DNA from: Defluviibacillus sp043739385
Lineage (GTDB): Bacteria > Pseudomonadota > Gammaproteobacteria > Burkholderiales > Burkholderiaceae_C
Length of the DNA: 64,000 nt
Direction of reading: 5' to 3'
Assembly (NCBI GenBank): GCA_043739385.1
Contig: JAYUED010000187.1
Location: 87,291-151,290 of the forward strand
The notes under the pieces are model-generated. The model saw only the letters and a program-made list of their open reading frames with translations, did not search any database and had not been told where the DNA came from. This document shows, in pieces, positions 16,475 through 25,651 of the stretch (its first letter is position 1; the number at the start of each line of letters is the position of its first letter). The position numbers were made by a program, and so were the translations under genes.

Positions 16475-17428
16475 TTAAACGGATGCACCAGCATTTGGAT
16501 CGTCCGGATCCCCTTCTTTTTTAGCCACAACTTTGACCAAGTCTTCACGCTTGATGCCCAGCCACATAGCAATGGCCGCAGCCACGAAGACTGAGGAGTA
16601 AATACCAAAGCAAATTCCAATCGTCAGCGCCAGCGCAAAGTAATACAGTGTAGGGCCGCCAAACAGTAGCATGGACAAAACCATGATCTGGGTTGACCCG
16701 TGGGTAATGATTGTGCGGCTGATCGTGGAGGTAATGGCGTTGTCGATAATTTCAACGGTGTTCATTTTGCGGTACAGCCGGAAGTTTTCACGGATACGGT
16801 CAAAAATAACTACCGACTCGTTTACAGAGTAGCCCAGTACTGCCAATATAGCGGCCAGCACGGGCAACGAGAACTCCCACTGAAAAAACGCGAAGAAGCC
16901 CAAAATGATGACGACATCATGCAAGTTGGCAATGATGGCGGCCACGGCGTACTTCCACTCAAAGCGAAACGCCAAGTAAATCATGATGCCGACGACCACA
17001 AAGGCAAGTGCCTTCAAGCCGTCTGTGGCCAGCTCCTCGCCTACTTGCGGGCCAACGAACTCGGTGCGGCGCAGTGTGGCGCTTGCATCGGTAGTTTTCA
17101 AAGCAGCAATGACTTTTTCGCTTTGCTGCCCTGAGCTGACGCCTTTGGGTGCAGGTAAGCGGATCAGTACATCCCTTGAGGTGCCAAAATTTTGCACCTG
17201 CACATCCGAATAACCCAGGGTCGCGATGGTGGTGCGGACTTTTTCCAGGTCAACTGCTTGGCTATAGTTCACCTCAACCAAGGTGCCGCCAGTGAATTCC
17301 ACCGACAAATGCAAACCCCGGCTAAACAAGAAAAATACTGCTGCTAAAAAAGTCAGCAGCGAGATTAGGTTGAAAACCAACGCATTCCGCATGAACGGAA
17401 TGTCGCGCTTGATTTTGAAAAATTCCAT
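16475..17428 (-). CDS. secF: Protein translocase subunit SecF
   Basis: 317 residues, ATG at 17428. SecF works with SecD and YajC beside SecYEG, using proton flow to help export. Six membrane segments can be drawn with a periplasmic domain after the first. The family motif VEFTGGTLVEV follows TM1, and VLGYSVNESVVIFDRIREN (the D/N motif around TM4) is intact. It lies 69 bases downstream of secD, a spacer holding two 10-bp repeat units. Confidence 0.97.
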   Translation of the reverse strand: MEFFKIKRDIPFMRNALVFNLISLLTFLAAVFFLFSRGLHLSVEFTGGTLVEVNYSQAVDLEKVRTTIATLGYSDVQVQNFGTSRDVLIRLPAPKGVSSGQQSEKVIAALKTTDASATLRRTEFVGPQVGEELATDGLKALAFVVVGIMIYLAFRFEWKYAVAAIIANLHDVVIILGFFAFFQWEFSLPVLAAILAVLGYSVNESVVIFDRIRENFRLYRKMNTVEIIDNAITSTISRTIITHGSTQIMVLSMLLFGGPTLYYFALALTIGICFGIYSSVFVAAAIAMWLGIKREDLVKVVAKKEGDPDDPNAGASV

Positions 17429-17461
17429 GGAGATGCTCTTTTCGCCGTAGTTCGCGTTATG

Positions 17462-17481
17462 CCGATGTAAACCGATATAAA
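17462..17481. repeat. 10-bp tandem duplication in the secD-secF spacer
   Basis: Two adjacent units, CCGATGTAAA and CCGATATAAA, lie 34-53 bases upstream of the secF start. Confidence 0.6.
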
Positions 17482-17497
17482 CAGTTAAAGCAGGCTT

Positions 17498-19396
17498 TTA
17501 AGCCCGCGCTGATTTGTCTGATTTGGCGACTTCGTTGCCAACGGCCTTGGGGCGCCATACGGTGCCAATTGACACGCCCTTCAATTTCTTCTGGCGGCCA
17601 TACCAAAGGTTGACCAAACCGCGGGAGAAGAATACAGCTGAGAACATGCTGGTCAAAATGCCAATGCAATGCACCACGGCAAAGCCACGCACCGGGCCAG
17701 AGCCAAAAGCCAGTAAGGCAACGCCGACAATCAACGTACTGATGTTGGAGTCCAAAATTGTTGCCCATGCACGGTCATACCCGGTTTGAATCGCGGTTTG
17801 TGGTGAAGCACCTTTGCGTAATTCTTCGCGTACGCGCTCATTGATCAGTACGTTGGAGTCAATCGCCATGCCCAACGCCAGCGCCATCGCAGCAATGCCG
17901 GGTAAGCTGAGCGTAGCTTGCAGCATTGACAGCACTGATGCCAACAAAAGCAGGTTCACGCCCAATGAGATGCTAGAGAAGACACCAAACATCATGTAGT
18001 ACATGCACATGAATGCCACGATCACCACAAAGCCCCAAGTCACACTGTGAAAGCCTTTTTGGATGTTGTCAGCCCCTAGGCTGGGCCCAATGGAAAGCTC
18101 CTCGATGATTTCCATGGGGGCTGCCAAACTGCCTGCACGCAGCAGCAGAGAGGTTTCGTTGGCCTCTTGGGCGTTCATACGACCAGAAATTTGTACGCGT
18201 CCACCACCAATTTCGCTGCGAATGACCGGGGCAGTCACGACTTCGCCTTTGCCCTTTTCAAACAGCAAAATCGCCATGCGCTTACCAATGTTGTCTCGGG
18301 TCACGTCTTTGAAGATGCGCGAGCCTTTGGCGTCCAGCGTCAGGTTTACGGTAGCCTCTTGAGTCTGACCGTCAAAGCCGGGCTGGGCATCGGTGAGGTT
18401 TTCACCTGTCAGGATGACTTGCTTCTTGGTAATGATGGTTTGACCGTTGCGGTCAAGGAAGCGTTCGTCGCCAAACGGTACGGCTCCGCTGCCTGATTCT
18501 GCGGCACGGGCTTCAGCGCTTTCGTCCACTAAGCGCACTTCCAGCGTAGCTGTACGACCCAAAATGTCTTTGGCTTTGGCCGTGTCCTGCACGCCGGGCA
18601 GTTGCACCACAATGCGGTCTATCCCTTGCTGCTGAATCACAGGCTCGGCTACGCCGAGTTCGTTGATGCGGTTATGCAGAGTGGTGATGTTTTGCTTCAG
18701 TGCTTGGTCTTGCACCTTGCGTGCAGATTCCGGCTTGATACTGGCAGTGAGCTTGTAATCGCTGCCATCCGGAGCATCAACAGTTTGCAGGTCTGTGAAC
18801 TGGTCCACAATGACGCGTTTGGCCGCATCCAGCGTAGCCGAGTCACGAAACTTGATCTCGATGGTTTGGCCATTACGGCTGATGCCGCTGTGTCGGATGT
18901 TCTTTTCACGGAACATCGTGCGGATGTCTCCTGACAGGGACTCAGCTTTTTTGGTTAACGCTGCTTGCATGTCTACTTGCAGCATGAAATGCACGCCACC
19001 GCGCAAATCTAAACCCAAATACATGGGGAAGGCGTGTAACGCCGTTAGCCAGCTTGGTGAGCGCGACAACAAATTCAAAGCCACCACATAGCCGGAGTCG
19101 GGATCTGACAGCAATACTTTTTGAATAGCGTCTTTAGCTTTGAGCTGAATGTCGGTATTGTCAAATCGGGCTTTGACAGACGTACCCTCTAGCGTCACCG
19201 CATCCGCTGTAATCTGGGCTGCTTTAAGCGCTTCAATTACGCGGTTTTGCGTGGTGGCATCGATTTTGACCGACGATTTACTAGAAGAAACCTGCACCGC
19301 AGGAGCCTCGCCAAAGAAGTTAGGCAAGGTATAAATGGTGCCTACCAGCAGCGCGATCACGATGATCACGTACTTCCAGACCGGGTAACGGTTCAT
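17498..19396 (-). CDS. secD: Protein translocase subunit SecD
   Basis: 632 residues, ATG at 19396. An N-terminal membrane anchor is followed by a large periplasmic P1 region, then five C-terminal membrane segments. Recognisable motifs are YLGLDLRGGVHF, DRIVVQLPGVQD, the GPSLGADNI segment and AMALALGMAIDSNVLINERVREE around TM4 with the conserved Asp. It pairs with secF and yajC in one run of genes. The usual upstream neighbour tgt is not present here. Confidence 0.97.
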   Translation of the reverse strand: MNRYPVWKYVIIVIALLVGTIYTLPNFFGEAPAVQVSSSKSSVKIDATTQNRVIEALKAAQITADAVTLEGTSVKARFDNTDIQLKAKDAIQKVLLSDPDSGYVVALNLLSRSPSWLTALHAFPMYLGLDLRGGVHFMLQVDMQAALTKKAESLSGDIRTMFREKNIRHSGISRNGQTIEIKFRDSATLDAAKRVIVDQFTDLQTVDAPDGSDYKLTASIKPESARKVQDQALKQNITTLHNRINELGVAEPVIQQQGIDRIVVQLPGVQDTAKAKDILGRTATLEVRLVDESAEARAAESGSGAVPFGDERFLDRNGQTIITKKQVILTGENLTDAQPGFDGQTQEATVNLTLDAKGSRIFKDVTRDNIGKRMAILLFEKGKGEVVTAPVIRSEIGGGRVQISGRMNAQEANETSLLLRAGSLAAPMEIIEELSIGPSLGADNIQKGFHSVTWGFVVIVAFMCMYYMMFGVFSSISLGVNLLLLASVLSMLQATLSLPGIAAMALALGMAIDSNVLINERVREELRKGASPQTAIQTGYDRAWATILDSNISTLIVGVALLAFGSGPVRGFAVVHCIGILTSMFSAVFFSRGLVNLWYGRQKKLKGVSIGTVWRPKAVGNEVAKSDKSARA

Positions 19397-19436
19397 GTTG
19401 GGGTCTCGGGGTGTGCGCTATATAAGAAGCGGGGAG

Positions 19437-19458
19437 GGCTTGGCAAAAGGCTTGGCAA
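19437..19458. repeat. 12-bp-period duplication between yajC and secD
   Basis: GGCTTGGCAA occurs at 19437-19446 and again at 19449-19458, 41-62 bases upstream of the secD start. Confidence 0.6.
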
Positions 19459-19516
19459 TGCAGTGCTTAAGCCGAGGGTAACGGTGCAGTGTTACTGCCG
19501 GCTTAGGTCAAATGTC

Positions 19517-19852
19517 TTACTTGATCGAGCCTTTAGGCAAGACCTGAACCACAGCGCTGCGCTGCAGTTGTACTTCGATACCGCTTGCGATTTCCAGACT
19601 CAGGTGCGACTCACCCAATTTGGTGACCTTACCTAGCAAGCCCCCAGCAGTCGCGATTTCATCACCTTTGGCGAGTGCTTCAATCATGGTGCGGTGTTCC
19701 TTTTGTTTTTTCATCTGGGGACGAATCATCACAAAGTAAAGCACCACGAACATAAGCACCAATGGCAACATGCCCATCAGCGAGTCTTGTATGTTGGTGC
19801 CCGATACAGCAGCAGCGGGGGCGGTTTGGGCAAATGCAGAAGAGATAAACAA
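19517..19852 (-). CDS. yajC: Preprotein translocase subunit YajC
   Basis: 111 residues from a TTG start at 19852, preceded by GGAG about eight bases upstream on the minus strand, which decides this start. One membrane segment (MLPLVLMFVVLYFVMIRPQ) is followed by the conserved KKQKEHRTMIEALAKGDEIATAGGLLGKV region. YajC is the small partner of SecDF. It is the first gene of the yajC-secD-secF run; the 196-base upstream region up to the GtrA gene should contain the promoter. Confidence 0.95.
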   Translation of the reverse strand: MFISSAFAQTAPAAAVSGTNIQDSLMGMLPLVLMFVVLYFVMIRPQMKKQKEHRTMIEALAKGDEIATAGGLLGKVTKLGESHLSLEIASGIEVQLQRSAVVQVLPKGSIK

Positions 19853-20048
19853 GGATGCACTCCGAAAGTGTTAGCGAAAGAATGAGGCTGTGCCGATCCC
19901 GCATCGTCCACTGCCTGTGCTGGGCGTCGGCCGGGTGTCGGACACAGACGCGCAACCCCCTATTCTAAGCACCGGGCCGAAATGAGAACAGGACAGGGGC
20001 CAAAGCTGTCATGGTCGCGCGACAGTGTTACGTTTAGAACCCCTCGCC

Positions 20049-20453
20049 CTAGCGTTTGAAGGCCCAATAGCGGCTGAGCAAAAAAGTTTGCCCGGCCGCA
20101 AATGCCAACGCACAGCCCAGCGCTACCCAATCTGGCCATTTTAGGATGCGCAATAGCAGCATGAATACAGCTTCGTTACAGGCAAATCCTGCTAGCGCTG
20201 TGGCAGCAAACCGGGTGAAGCTTTGCCCCAAACTGGTTTGGGTGTCGCTAAAGCTCAACAAACGATGTCCTGCGAAACTGACAAAGAAAGCGATTAAAAA
20301 ACCGCTGGCGTTCGCCAATTCCAGCCAAATATCCGACCGAAGCATGGCAAAAACGGCCATGTGTGTCAGGGACGCCGTGCCACCAACGGCGAGGAACCAC
20401 AGGCCAGAGCGACCAGCCTGTGCCGCAGCAGTACTTACTTGTTGCTCAGGCAT
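20049..20453 (-). CDS. GtrA-like membrane protein
   Basis: 134 residues with four hydrophobic segments (GLWFLAVGGTASLTHMAVFAML, GFLIAFFVSFAGH, FAATALAGFACNEAVFMLL, VALGCALAFAAGQTFLLSRYW). The layout and the C-terminal FLLSRYWAFKR fit the GtrA/DPMS-TM family, which flips or binds polyprenyl-linked sugars in cell-surface glycosylation. No glycosyltransferase partner is adjacent. Its ATG at 20453 lies inside the 3' end of the PsiF gene (19-base overlap), so it is probably translated by coupling. Confidence 0.85.
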   Translation of the reverse strand: MPEQQVSTAAAQAGRSGLWFLAVGGTASLTHMAVFAMLRSDIWLELANASGFLIAFFVSFAGHRLLSFSDTQTSLGQSFTRFAATALAGFACNEAVFMLLLRILKWPDWVALGCALAFAAGQTFLLSRYWAFKR

Positions 20454-20722
20454 TCTTTCATGAAGGCTTTGCGCTCATCACCCTTTTTACCGGTGGCGTC
20501 AGTGTTGCATGACTTCATCTTGTCTTGTTGTGTAGCTTTCTTGGTAGTCAGGCAATCCTTCATAAAGGATTTCCGCTCATCGCCTTTTTTATCTGCCGCG
20601 TCTTTGTTGCACATCGTCATCTTGTTTTGCTGCTTGGTGGGTTCAGCAGCTTCGTCTGCTGCGTGCGCAGCACCAAAAGACAGCGTTAAACCCAAGGCGA
20701 GTACGGAAAGAAGTGATTTCAT
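20435..20722 (-). CDS. PsiF repeat protein, exported
   Basis: 95 residues. A signal peptide (cleavage after AHA near residue 21) precedes two PsiF repeats of about 30 residues, each ending GDERK(S/A)FMK(D/E)CL and each with a conserved CN pair. PsiF of E. coli is a phosphate-starvation-inducible periplasmic protein of unknown function. No pho box is recognisable upstream. The 171-base spacer to the divergent argS must carry promoters for both directions. Confidence 0.88.
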   Translation of the reverse strand: MKSLLSVLALGLTLSFGAAHAADEAAEPTKQQNKMTMCNKDAADKKGDERKSFMKDCLTTKKATQQDKMKSCNTDATGKKGDERKAFMKECLSNK

Positions 20723-20893
20723 ACAGATGCTCCAGAAGGTGAAAAGATGTCAAGATTGTGTGGGAGTCGGATTCAGACTGTACAGCGCAAGTCCCACGAA
20801 ATGCATACGATACGCACTTTTGTGACGAAGTGCCTGTACCGTTTGCAAAGAGAACACAGGGCCCCATGCGTGCCGTCCCCCTAAAATCACAGC

Positions 20894-22582
20894 ATGCTAT
20901 CTGTCAAAACTGATTTACTCGCGGCGCTCGCCGTCGAACTCGAAGCCTTGCAGCCTGGTGCTGCCAGCAAAGCCGCCTTTGAATCCCCCAAAGTAGCTGC
21001 GCACGGCGACTTTGCTTGTACCGCTGCGATGCAGTTGGCCAAACCGTTGAAACTTAATCCTCGGCAACTGGGCGAAACCTTGCGTGATCGGTTGATGCTG
21101 ACGCCCGTGTTTCAGTTGTGGGTGGCTGCGGTAGATGTTGCAGGACCCGGTTTTCTAAACATCACGCTGAAACCTGAAGCCAAGCAGCAAATCGTGGTCG
21201 AAGTGTTGCGTGCTGGTGCTCAGTTTGGTGACCAGCCCGACCGCCAACAGGCCATGCTTGTGGAGTATGTGTCTGCTAATCCCACTGGCCCACTGCACGT
21301 AGGTCACGGACGGCAAGCGGCGCTGGGTGACGCTATAGCTAGCCTGTTCCAAACCCAAGGTTGGAAAGTTCACCGCGAGTTCTATTACAACGACGCAGGC
21401 GTGCAAATCCAAACTCTGGCTGCAAGTACCCAGGCGCGTGCTCTGGGCTACAAGCCAGGCGACCCGCAGTGGCCTGAGTCCGCCTACAACGGCGAGTACA
21501 TCGCCGATATTGCGGCTGACTTTCTGGCCCGTGAAACCGTGCGTGCCGATGACCGCGAATTCACAGGAAGTGGCGATAAAGACGATTTAGACGGAATGCG
21601 TCAGTTCGCCGTGGCCTACCTGCGCCACGAACAAGACTTGGACTTGAAGGCCTTTCAGGTCAAGTTCGACAACTATTATTTAGAGTCCAGTCTGTACACC
21701 AGCGGCAAAGTAGATGCTGCCGTACAGCGCTTGGTTGCCGCCGGTAAAACTTACGAGCAAGACGGCGCACTGTGGCTTAAATCAACAGACTACGGCGACG
21801 ACAAAGACCGCGTGATGTGCAAAGGTGATGGCACCTATACCTACTTTGTCCCAGACGTGGCCTACCACATCACCAAATGGGAGCGTGGCTTTCACAAGGT
21901 GGTCAACATCCAGGGCACTGATCATCACGGCACGATTGCCCGGGTGCGCGCTGGGTTGCAGGCTGCGGGCGTCGGCATTCCTCAGGGCTACCCCGATTAC
22001 GTCCTGCACACCATGGTGCGCGTGGTTCGGGGTGGCGCGGAGGTCAAAATCTCCAAGCGCGCTGGCAGCTACGTCACTTTGCGTGATTTGATTGAGTGGA
22101 CGAGCAAAGACGCAGTACGCTTCTTCTTACTTAGCCGCAAGCCTGATACCGAATACACCTTCGATGTGGATTTGGCAATCGCCCAGAGCAACGATAACCC
22201 GGTGTACTACGTGCAGTATGCGCATGCTCGTATTTGTTCGGTGCTGGCAGCGTGGGGTGGCGAGACGTCAGCGCTGGTCGAGACTGATTTGTCGCCGTTG
22301 CAAAGCCGCCAAGCGCTGGCTTTGATGCTGTTGCTGGCCAAATATCCAGCCATGCTGACCGCTGCCGCTAATGATTTCGCCCCCCACGATGTCACCTTTT
22401 ATCTGCGCGAGCTGGCCGCCTGCTACCACAGTTACTACGATGCCGAGCGTATCTTGGTGGACGACATCCCTGTGCGGCAAGCCCGTCTTGCGCTGGTCGC
22501 TGCTGTGGCGCAGGTGCTGCATAACGGCTTGGCCGTTCTTGGCGTAAGCGCTCCTCAAAAAATGCTGAAAGAAGTCCTATGA
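20894..22582 (+). CDS. argS: Arginyl-tRNA synthetase
   Basis: 562 residues, ATG at 20894. It charges tRNA-Arg. The class I signatures are present: NPTGPLHVGHGRQ (HIGH-type, about 129-141) and KISKRAGSYVTL (KMSKS-type, near 385). The N-terminal Add-1 domain and the C-terminal DALR anticodon-binding domain are also recognisable. Its stop overlaps the next ATG by four bases (ATGA), linking it to the SPOR gene as in many Burkholderiales. Confidence 0.98.
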   Translation: MLSVKTDLLAALAVELEALQPGAASKAAFESPKVAAHGDFACTAAMQLAKPLKLNPRQLGETLRDRLMLTPVFQLWVAAVDVAGPGFLNITLKPEAKQQIVVEVLRAGAQFGDQPDRQQAMLVEYVSANPTGPLHVGHGRQAALGDAIASLFQTQGWKVHREFYYNDAGVQIQTLAASTQARALGYKPGDPQWPESAYNGEYIADIAADFLARETVRADDREFTGSGDKDDLDGMRQFAVAYLRHEQDLDLKAFQVKFDNYYLESSLYTSGKVDAAVQRLVAAGKTYEQDGALWLKSTDYGDDKDRVMCKGDGTYTYFVPDVAYHITKWERGFHKVVNIQGTDHHGTIARVRAGLQAAGVGIPQGYPDYVLHTMVRVVRGGAEVKISKRAGSYVTLRDLIEWTSKDAVRFFLLSRKPDTEYTFDVDLAIAQSNDNPVYYVQYAHARICSVLAAWGGETSALVETDLSPLQSRQALALMLLLAKYPAMLTAAANDFAPHDVTFYLRELAACYHSYYDAERILVDDIPVRQARLALVAAVAQVLHNGLAVLGVSAPQKMLKEVL

Positions 22583-23319
22583 AACATCAACGTGGCGGTA
22601 CCTTTTTAGGGCTGGTTTTTGGTTTGGTTGTAGGGTTGGGCATTGCGTTGGGGGTTGCTGTTTACGTGACCAAAGTGCCTGTGCCGTTCATCAATAAAGG
22701 GCAAAGTCGCAGCAGCGACCAAGATGCTGCTGAAGCCCGTAAGAATAAAGATTGGGACCCAAATGCCTTGATTCAAGGCAAGAATCCTGTGCATTCTTCG
22801 TCGGGTGCTGTCATTCCGTCACCAGAGGCTGCACAGGCAGACAAACCTGCGCCTACGTCCACCACCTCTACGACCAAGGCTGAGCCCAAACTCGAAGGCA
22901 AAGCTGATACCAAATCGGAAGTTAAATTTGACAGTAAGCCAGACCGTAAGCCGGACGCCAAAATTGATGCCAGAGACGATAACAAAGCAGATACCAAGCC
23001 AGCGGAAGCTAAAAAACCACCCATTTCCACGGATCCTTTGGGCGACTTGGCAAAGGCAAAGTCATCCAGCGCGCAGCTTGATCCGTTTACATACCAAGTG
23101 CAGACGGGTGCCTTCCGAGTACCTGACGATGCGGAAGCTCAGCGTGCCAAGCTGTCGCTGATGGGCATTGAAGTCAAAGTAACCGAGCGCGAGCAAGCTG
23201 GCCGTACGGTTTACCGTGTACGCGCTGGGCCGTTTGAGCGTAAAGAAGATGCAGAACGTGCCAAAGAAAAGCTGGAGTCTGCGGGTATTGAGACCGTTTT
23301 AGTGCGGATTCAGCGTTAA
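22579..23319 (+). CDS. SPOR-domain membrane protein (FtsN-like)
   Basis: 246 residues. The N-terminus is short and cytoplasmic, followed by one membrane segment (about 9-30, GLVFGLVVGLGIALGVAVYV), a long periplasmic Lys/Asp/Pro-rich linker and a C-terminal SPOR domain (about 168-246, FTYQVQTGAF ... VRIQR). SPOR domains bind denuded glycan at the division septum, and the architecture is that of FtsN. The role in division is inferred. It is coupled to argS and followed by dsbA. Confidence 0.9.
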   Translation: MKHQRGGTFLGLVFGLVVGLGIALGVAVYVTKVPVPFINKGQSRSSDQDAAEARKNKDWDPNALIQGKNPVHSSSGAVIPSPEAAQADKPAPTSTTSTTKAEPKLEGKADTKSEVKFDSKPDRKPDAKIDARDDNKADTKPAEAKKPPISTDPLGDLAKAKSSSAQLDPFTYQVQTGAFRVPDDAEAQRAKLSLMGIEVKVTEREQAGRTVYRVRAGPFERKEDAERAKEKLESAGIETVLVRIQR

Positions 23320-23392
23320 TGAAATTGTGCTTTGGGCGTGCGGTGGAACTTTCCTAACCGTACCCCGTCCTATTCCACCAGGAGTGATTGAA

Positions 23393-24052
23393 ATGCAACG
23401 TCGTGATTTTTCTTTGAGTGCACTGGGTGCTTTGGGTACTTTAAGCGTGGTGGCTACTTTGCCGACAAGCGCACAAGCACAAGCTAAAAAGTTTGAAGAG
23501 GGTGCTGACTACATCGCTTTAGACAAACCGATACCCGTTGAAGTGCCCGCAGGCAAAGTTGAGGTGATTGAGTTCTTTTGGTACAGCTGCCCCCATTGCA
23601 ATGCCTTTGAGCCCCAGTTGGAAGTGTGGCTCAAGCGTCTGCCGCCAGATGTTAGCTTTAGGCGCGTCCCCGTCGCCTTTCGCGATAGCTTTATGCCTCA
23701 GCAACGCCTGTATTACGCCTTGGAGGCCATGGGTAAAGCGGAAGCGATGCAGCGCAAAGTCTTCAACGCCATTCACCTAGAGAAGCAAGCGCTGGATACC
23801 CAAGAAACCATCGTCCCCTGGGTTGCCAAGCAAGGTATCGATCAAGCCAAATTTCTTGAGCTGTACAACTCTTTCACGGTTTCTACCAAGGCTCGGAAGG
23901 GTACGCAGTTGCAAAATACATTCAAAATTGATGGTGTGCCATCTTTGGGCATTGCCGGTCGGTTTTACACCGATGCGACACTGGCCAAAACCATGGATCG
24001 GGCTTTGCAGGTGACGGACTTCCTCATCATTGAGGCGCGTCGTTTGAAGTAA
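23393..24052 (+). CDS. dsbA: Thiol:disulfide interchange protein DsbA
   Basis: 219 residues from the ATG at 23393, preceded by GGAG at 23381. A signal peptide (cleavage near AQA) leads to a thioredoxin fold with the CPHC active site at residues 66-69 and the cis-proline segment GVPSLGI. It oxidises cysteine pairs in exported proteins. A strong intrinsic terminator follows. The argS-SPOR-dsbA order is conserved in related genomes. Confidence 0.95.
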   Translation: MQRRDFSLSALGALGTLSVVATLPTSAQAQAKKFEEGADYIALDKPIPVEVPAGKVEVIEFFWYSCPHCNAFEPQLEVWLKRLPPDVSFRRVPVAFRDSFMPQQRLYYALEAMGKAEAMQRKVFNAIHLEKQALDTQETIVPWVAKQGIDQAKFLELYNSFTVSTKARKGTQLQNTFKIDGVPSLGIAGRFYTDATLAKTMDRALQVTDFLIIEARRLK

Positions 24053-24104
24053 ATTTAAGTAAACCAGCGCGGGGTTGTGCGTATGCTTACACAGCCTTAT
24101 CGAC

Positions 24105-24131
24105 AAAAGCCCGCCTGCTGCGGGCTTTTTT
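24105..24131 (+). terminator. Intrinsic terminator after dsbA
   Basis: A 10-bp stem AAAAGCCCGC / GCGGGCTTTT with a five-base loop, continuing into a T-run, 52 bases past the dsbA stop. It separates the argS-dsbA operon from lptA. Confidence 0.9.
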
Positions 24132-24230
24132 ACATGTGCGAACGCTGCGTTAGCCTCATCACAGATCGTTCTGGTGGGTAAGCGGCATGAGAGCTTGGTT
24201 CGCTACAATGCGAGCAAGTTTCATGCCTCT

Positions 24231-24857
24231 ATGCAAAGTCTATTCAATCCCATTGTTTCCCTGGCCCTCGGTTTGGTTTGTGCGCTCACTGTCAGTCCGG
24301 TGCTGGCAGAGAAAGCTGACCGCAGTAAGCCGATGATTATTGAGTCTGATGCGCTTAGGGCCGATGACCTCAAACAAATCACCATTGCCACCGGCAAAGT
24401 GCTTGTGACCAAAGGCACCATTGTCATTCGAGGTACCCGTGTAGAAGTGCGCCAGGACCCCGAGGGATACCAGTTTGGCACCGTGACCGCGGAGCCGGGT
24501 GCCCGCGCCTTCTACCGACAAAAGCGCGAAGGTTTGGAGGAGTTCATTGAAGGTGAAGGTGAAGTCATTTACTACGACGGCAAAGCCGATACCGTGCGCT
24601 TCGTGCGCCGTGCTGAAATGCGCCGCTACAAAGGTGCGCAGTTGTTTGATGAAAGCTCTGGCAGCCTGATTGTGTACAACAACGCGAACGATGTATTCAC
24701 CGTAGACAGCGGTGACGCGGCGGGCGTAGTACCTGGAACAGGTGGCCGTGTACGCACCATGCTGACACCTAATCCTAGCTTGGGTACGGCTCCCGTCAAA
24801 GCGAGCTCCGCGCCCATACTGCGTTCTAGCCCTGCGATGAGTGGGGATAAAAAGTGA
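24231..24857 (+). CDS. lptA: Lipopolysaccharide transport periplasmic protein LptA
   Basis: 208 residues from the ATG at 24231 (MQSLFNPIVSLALGL). A signal peptide ends VLA near residue 26, followed by an OstA/LptA beta-jellyroll: KPMIIESDALRADDLKQ, ATGKVLVTKGT, GEGEVIYYDGKADTVRFVRRAEMRRYKG. LptA forms the periplasmic bridge for LPS. The neighbours lptB and rpoN fit, but lptC and kdsC, which usually precede lptA, are absent here. The stop overlaps the lptB ATG by one base. Confidence 0.93.
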   Translation: MQSLFNPIVSLALGLVCALTVSPVLAEKADRSKPMIIESDALRADDLKQITIATGKVLVTKGTIVIRGTRVEVRQDPEGYQFGTVTAEPGARAFYRQKREGLEEFIEGEGEVIYYDGKADTVRFVRRAEMRRYKGAQLFDESSGSLIVYNNANDVFTVDSGDAAGVVPGTGGRVRTMLTPNPSLGTAPVKASSAPILRSSPAMSGDKK

Positions 24858-25651
24858 TGGCAGTCGCAGGTATGGGCCTGTACAACGACGCCACGGTTCC
24901 CTTTGCGGGTCAAAGTCATCTTAGAGCTCTACACCTGCAAAAAACATACGGCAAGCGCAAAGTCGTCAAAGACGTATCTCTGGACGTGGCCAAGGGTGAG
25001 GTGGTTGGCTTGCTGGGGCCCAACGGCGCAGGTAAAACTACCTCGTTCTACATGATTGTGGGCTTGGTGAGGGCTGATGCTGGTCAAATTACCATTGATG
25101 GCCAGTCGGTTGAACGCATGCCTATTCACCATCGCTCGCGGCTGGGGTTGGGTTATTTGCCCCAAGAAGCGTCTATTTTTCGCAAACTCACGGTGGAAGA
25201 TAACGTGCGCGCCGTGCTTGAGTTGCAGCGTGATGACGACGATAAGCCTTTGAGTAAATCAGCGGTCGAAGAGCGCCTGACTACCCTGCTCGAAGACCTT
25301 CGGGTTGATCATTTGCGCGATTCGCAGGCGTTGTCCTTATCTGGTGGCGAACGCCGGCGTGTAGAAATTGCCCGTGCTCTGGCCACCCGTCCTCGCTTTA
25401 TCCTGCTTGATGAGCCGTTTGCTGGCGTGGATCCGATTGCTGTGATCGAGATTCAGCGGATCATCGGTTTCCTCAAAAGCCGAGGCATCGGTGTGTTGAT
25501 TACCGACCACAATGTGCGCGAAACCTTGGGTATTTGCGACCGTGCTTTCATCATCAGTGATGGCAGCGTACTGGCCCATGGCACGCCCGCTGAAATCGTC
25601 AATGATCCCGACGTACGCCGCGTGTACTTGGGCGAACACTTTCGCATGTAA
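24857..25651 (+). CDS. lptB: LPS export ABC transporter ATP-binding protein LptB
   Basis: 264 residues from the ATG at 24857. It powers LPS extraction with LptF/LptG. Walker A GPNGAGKTT (about 54-62), signature LSGGERRR and Walker B ILLDEP are all present, along with the C-terminal LptB tail. The N-terminus is about 20 residues longer than usual; an internal ATG at 24872 is an alternative start. The stop overlaps rpoN by one base (TAATG). Confidence 0.96.
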   Translation: MAVAGMGLYNDATVPFAGQSHLRALHLQKTYGKRKVVKDVSLDVAKGEVVGLLGPNGAGKTTSFYMIVGLVRADAGQITIDGQSVERMPIHHRSRLGLGYLPQEASIFRKLTVEDNVRAVLELQRDDDDKPLSKSAVEERLTTLLEDLRVDHLRDSQALSLSGGERRRVEIARALATRPRFILLDEPFAGVDPIAVIEIQRIIGFLKSRGIGVLITDHNVRETLGICDRAFIISDGSVLAHGTPAEIVNDPDVRRVYLGEHFRM

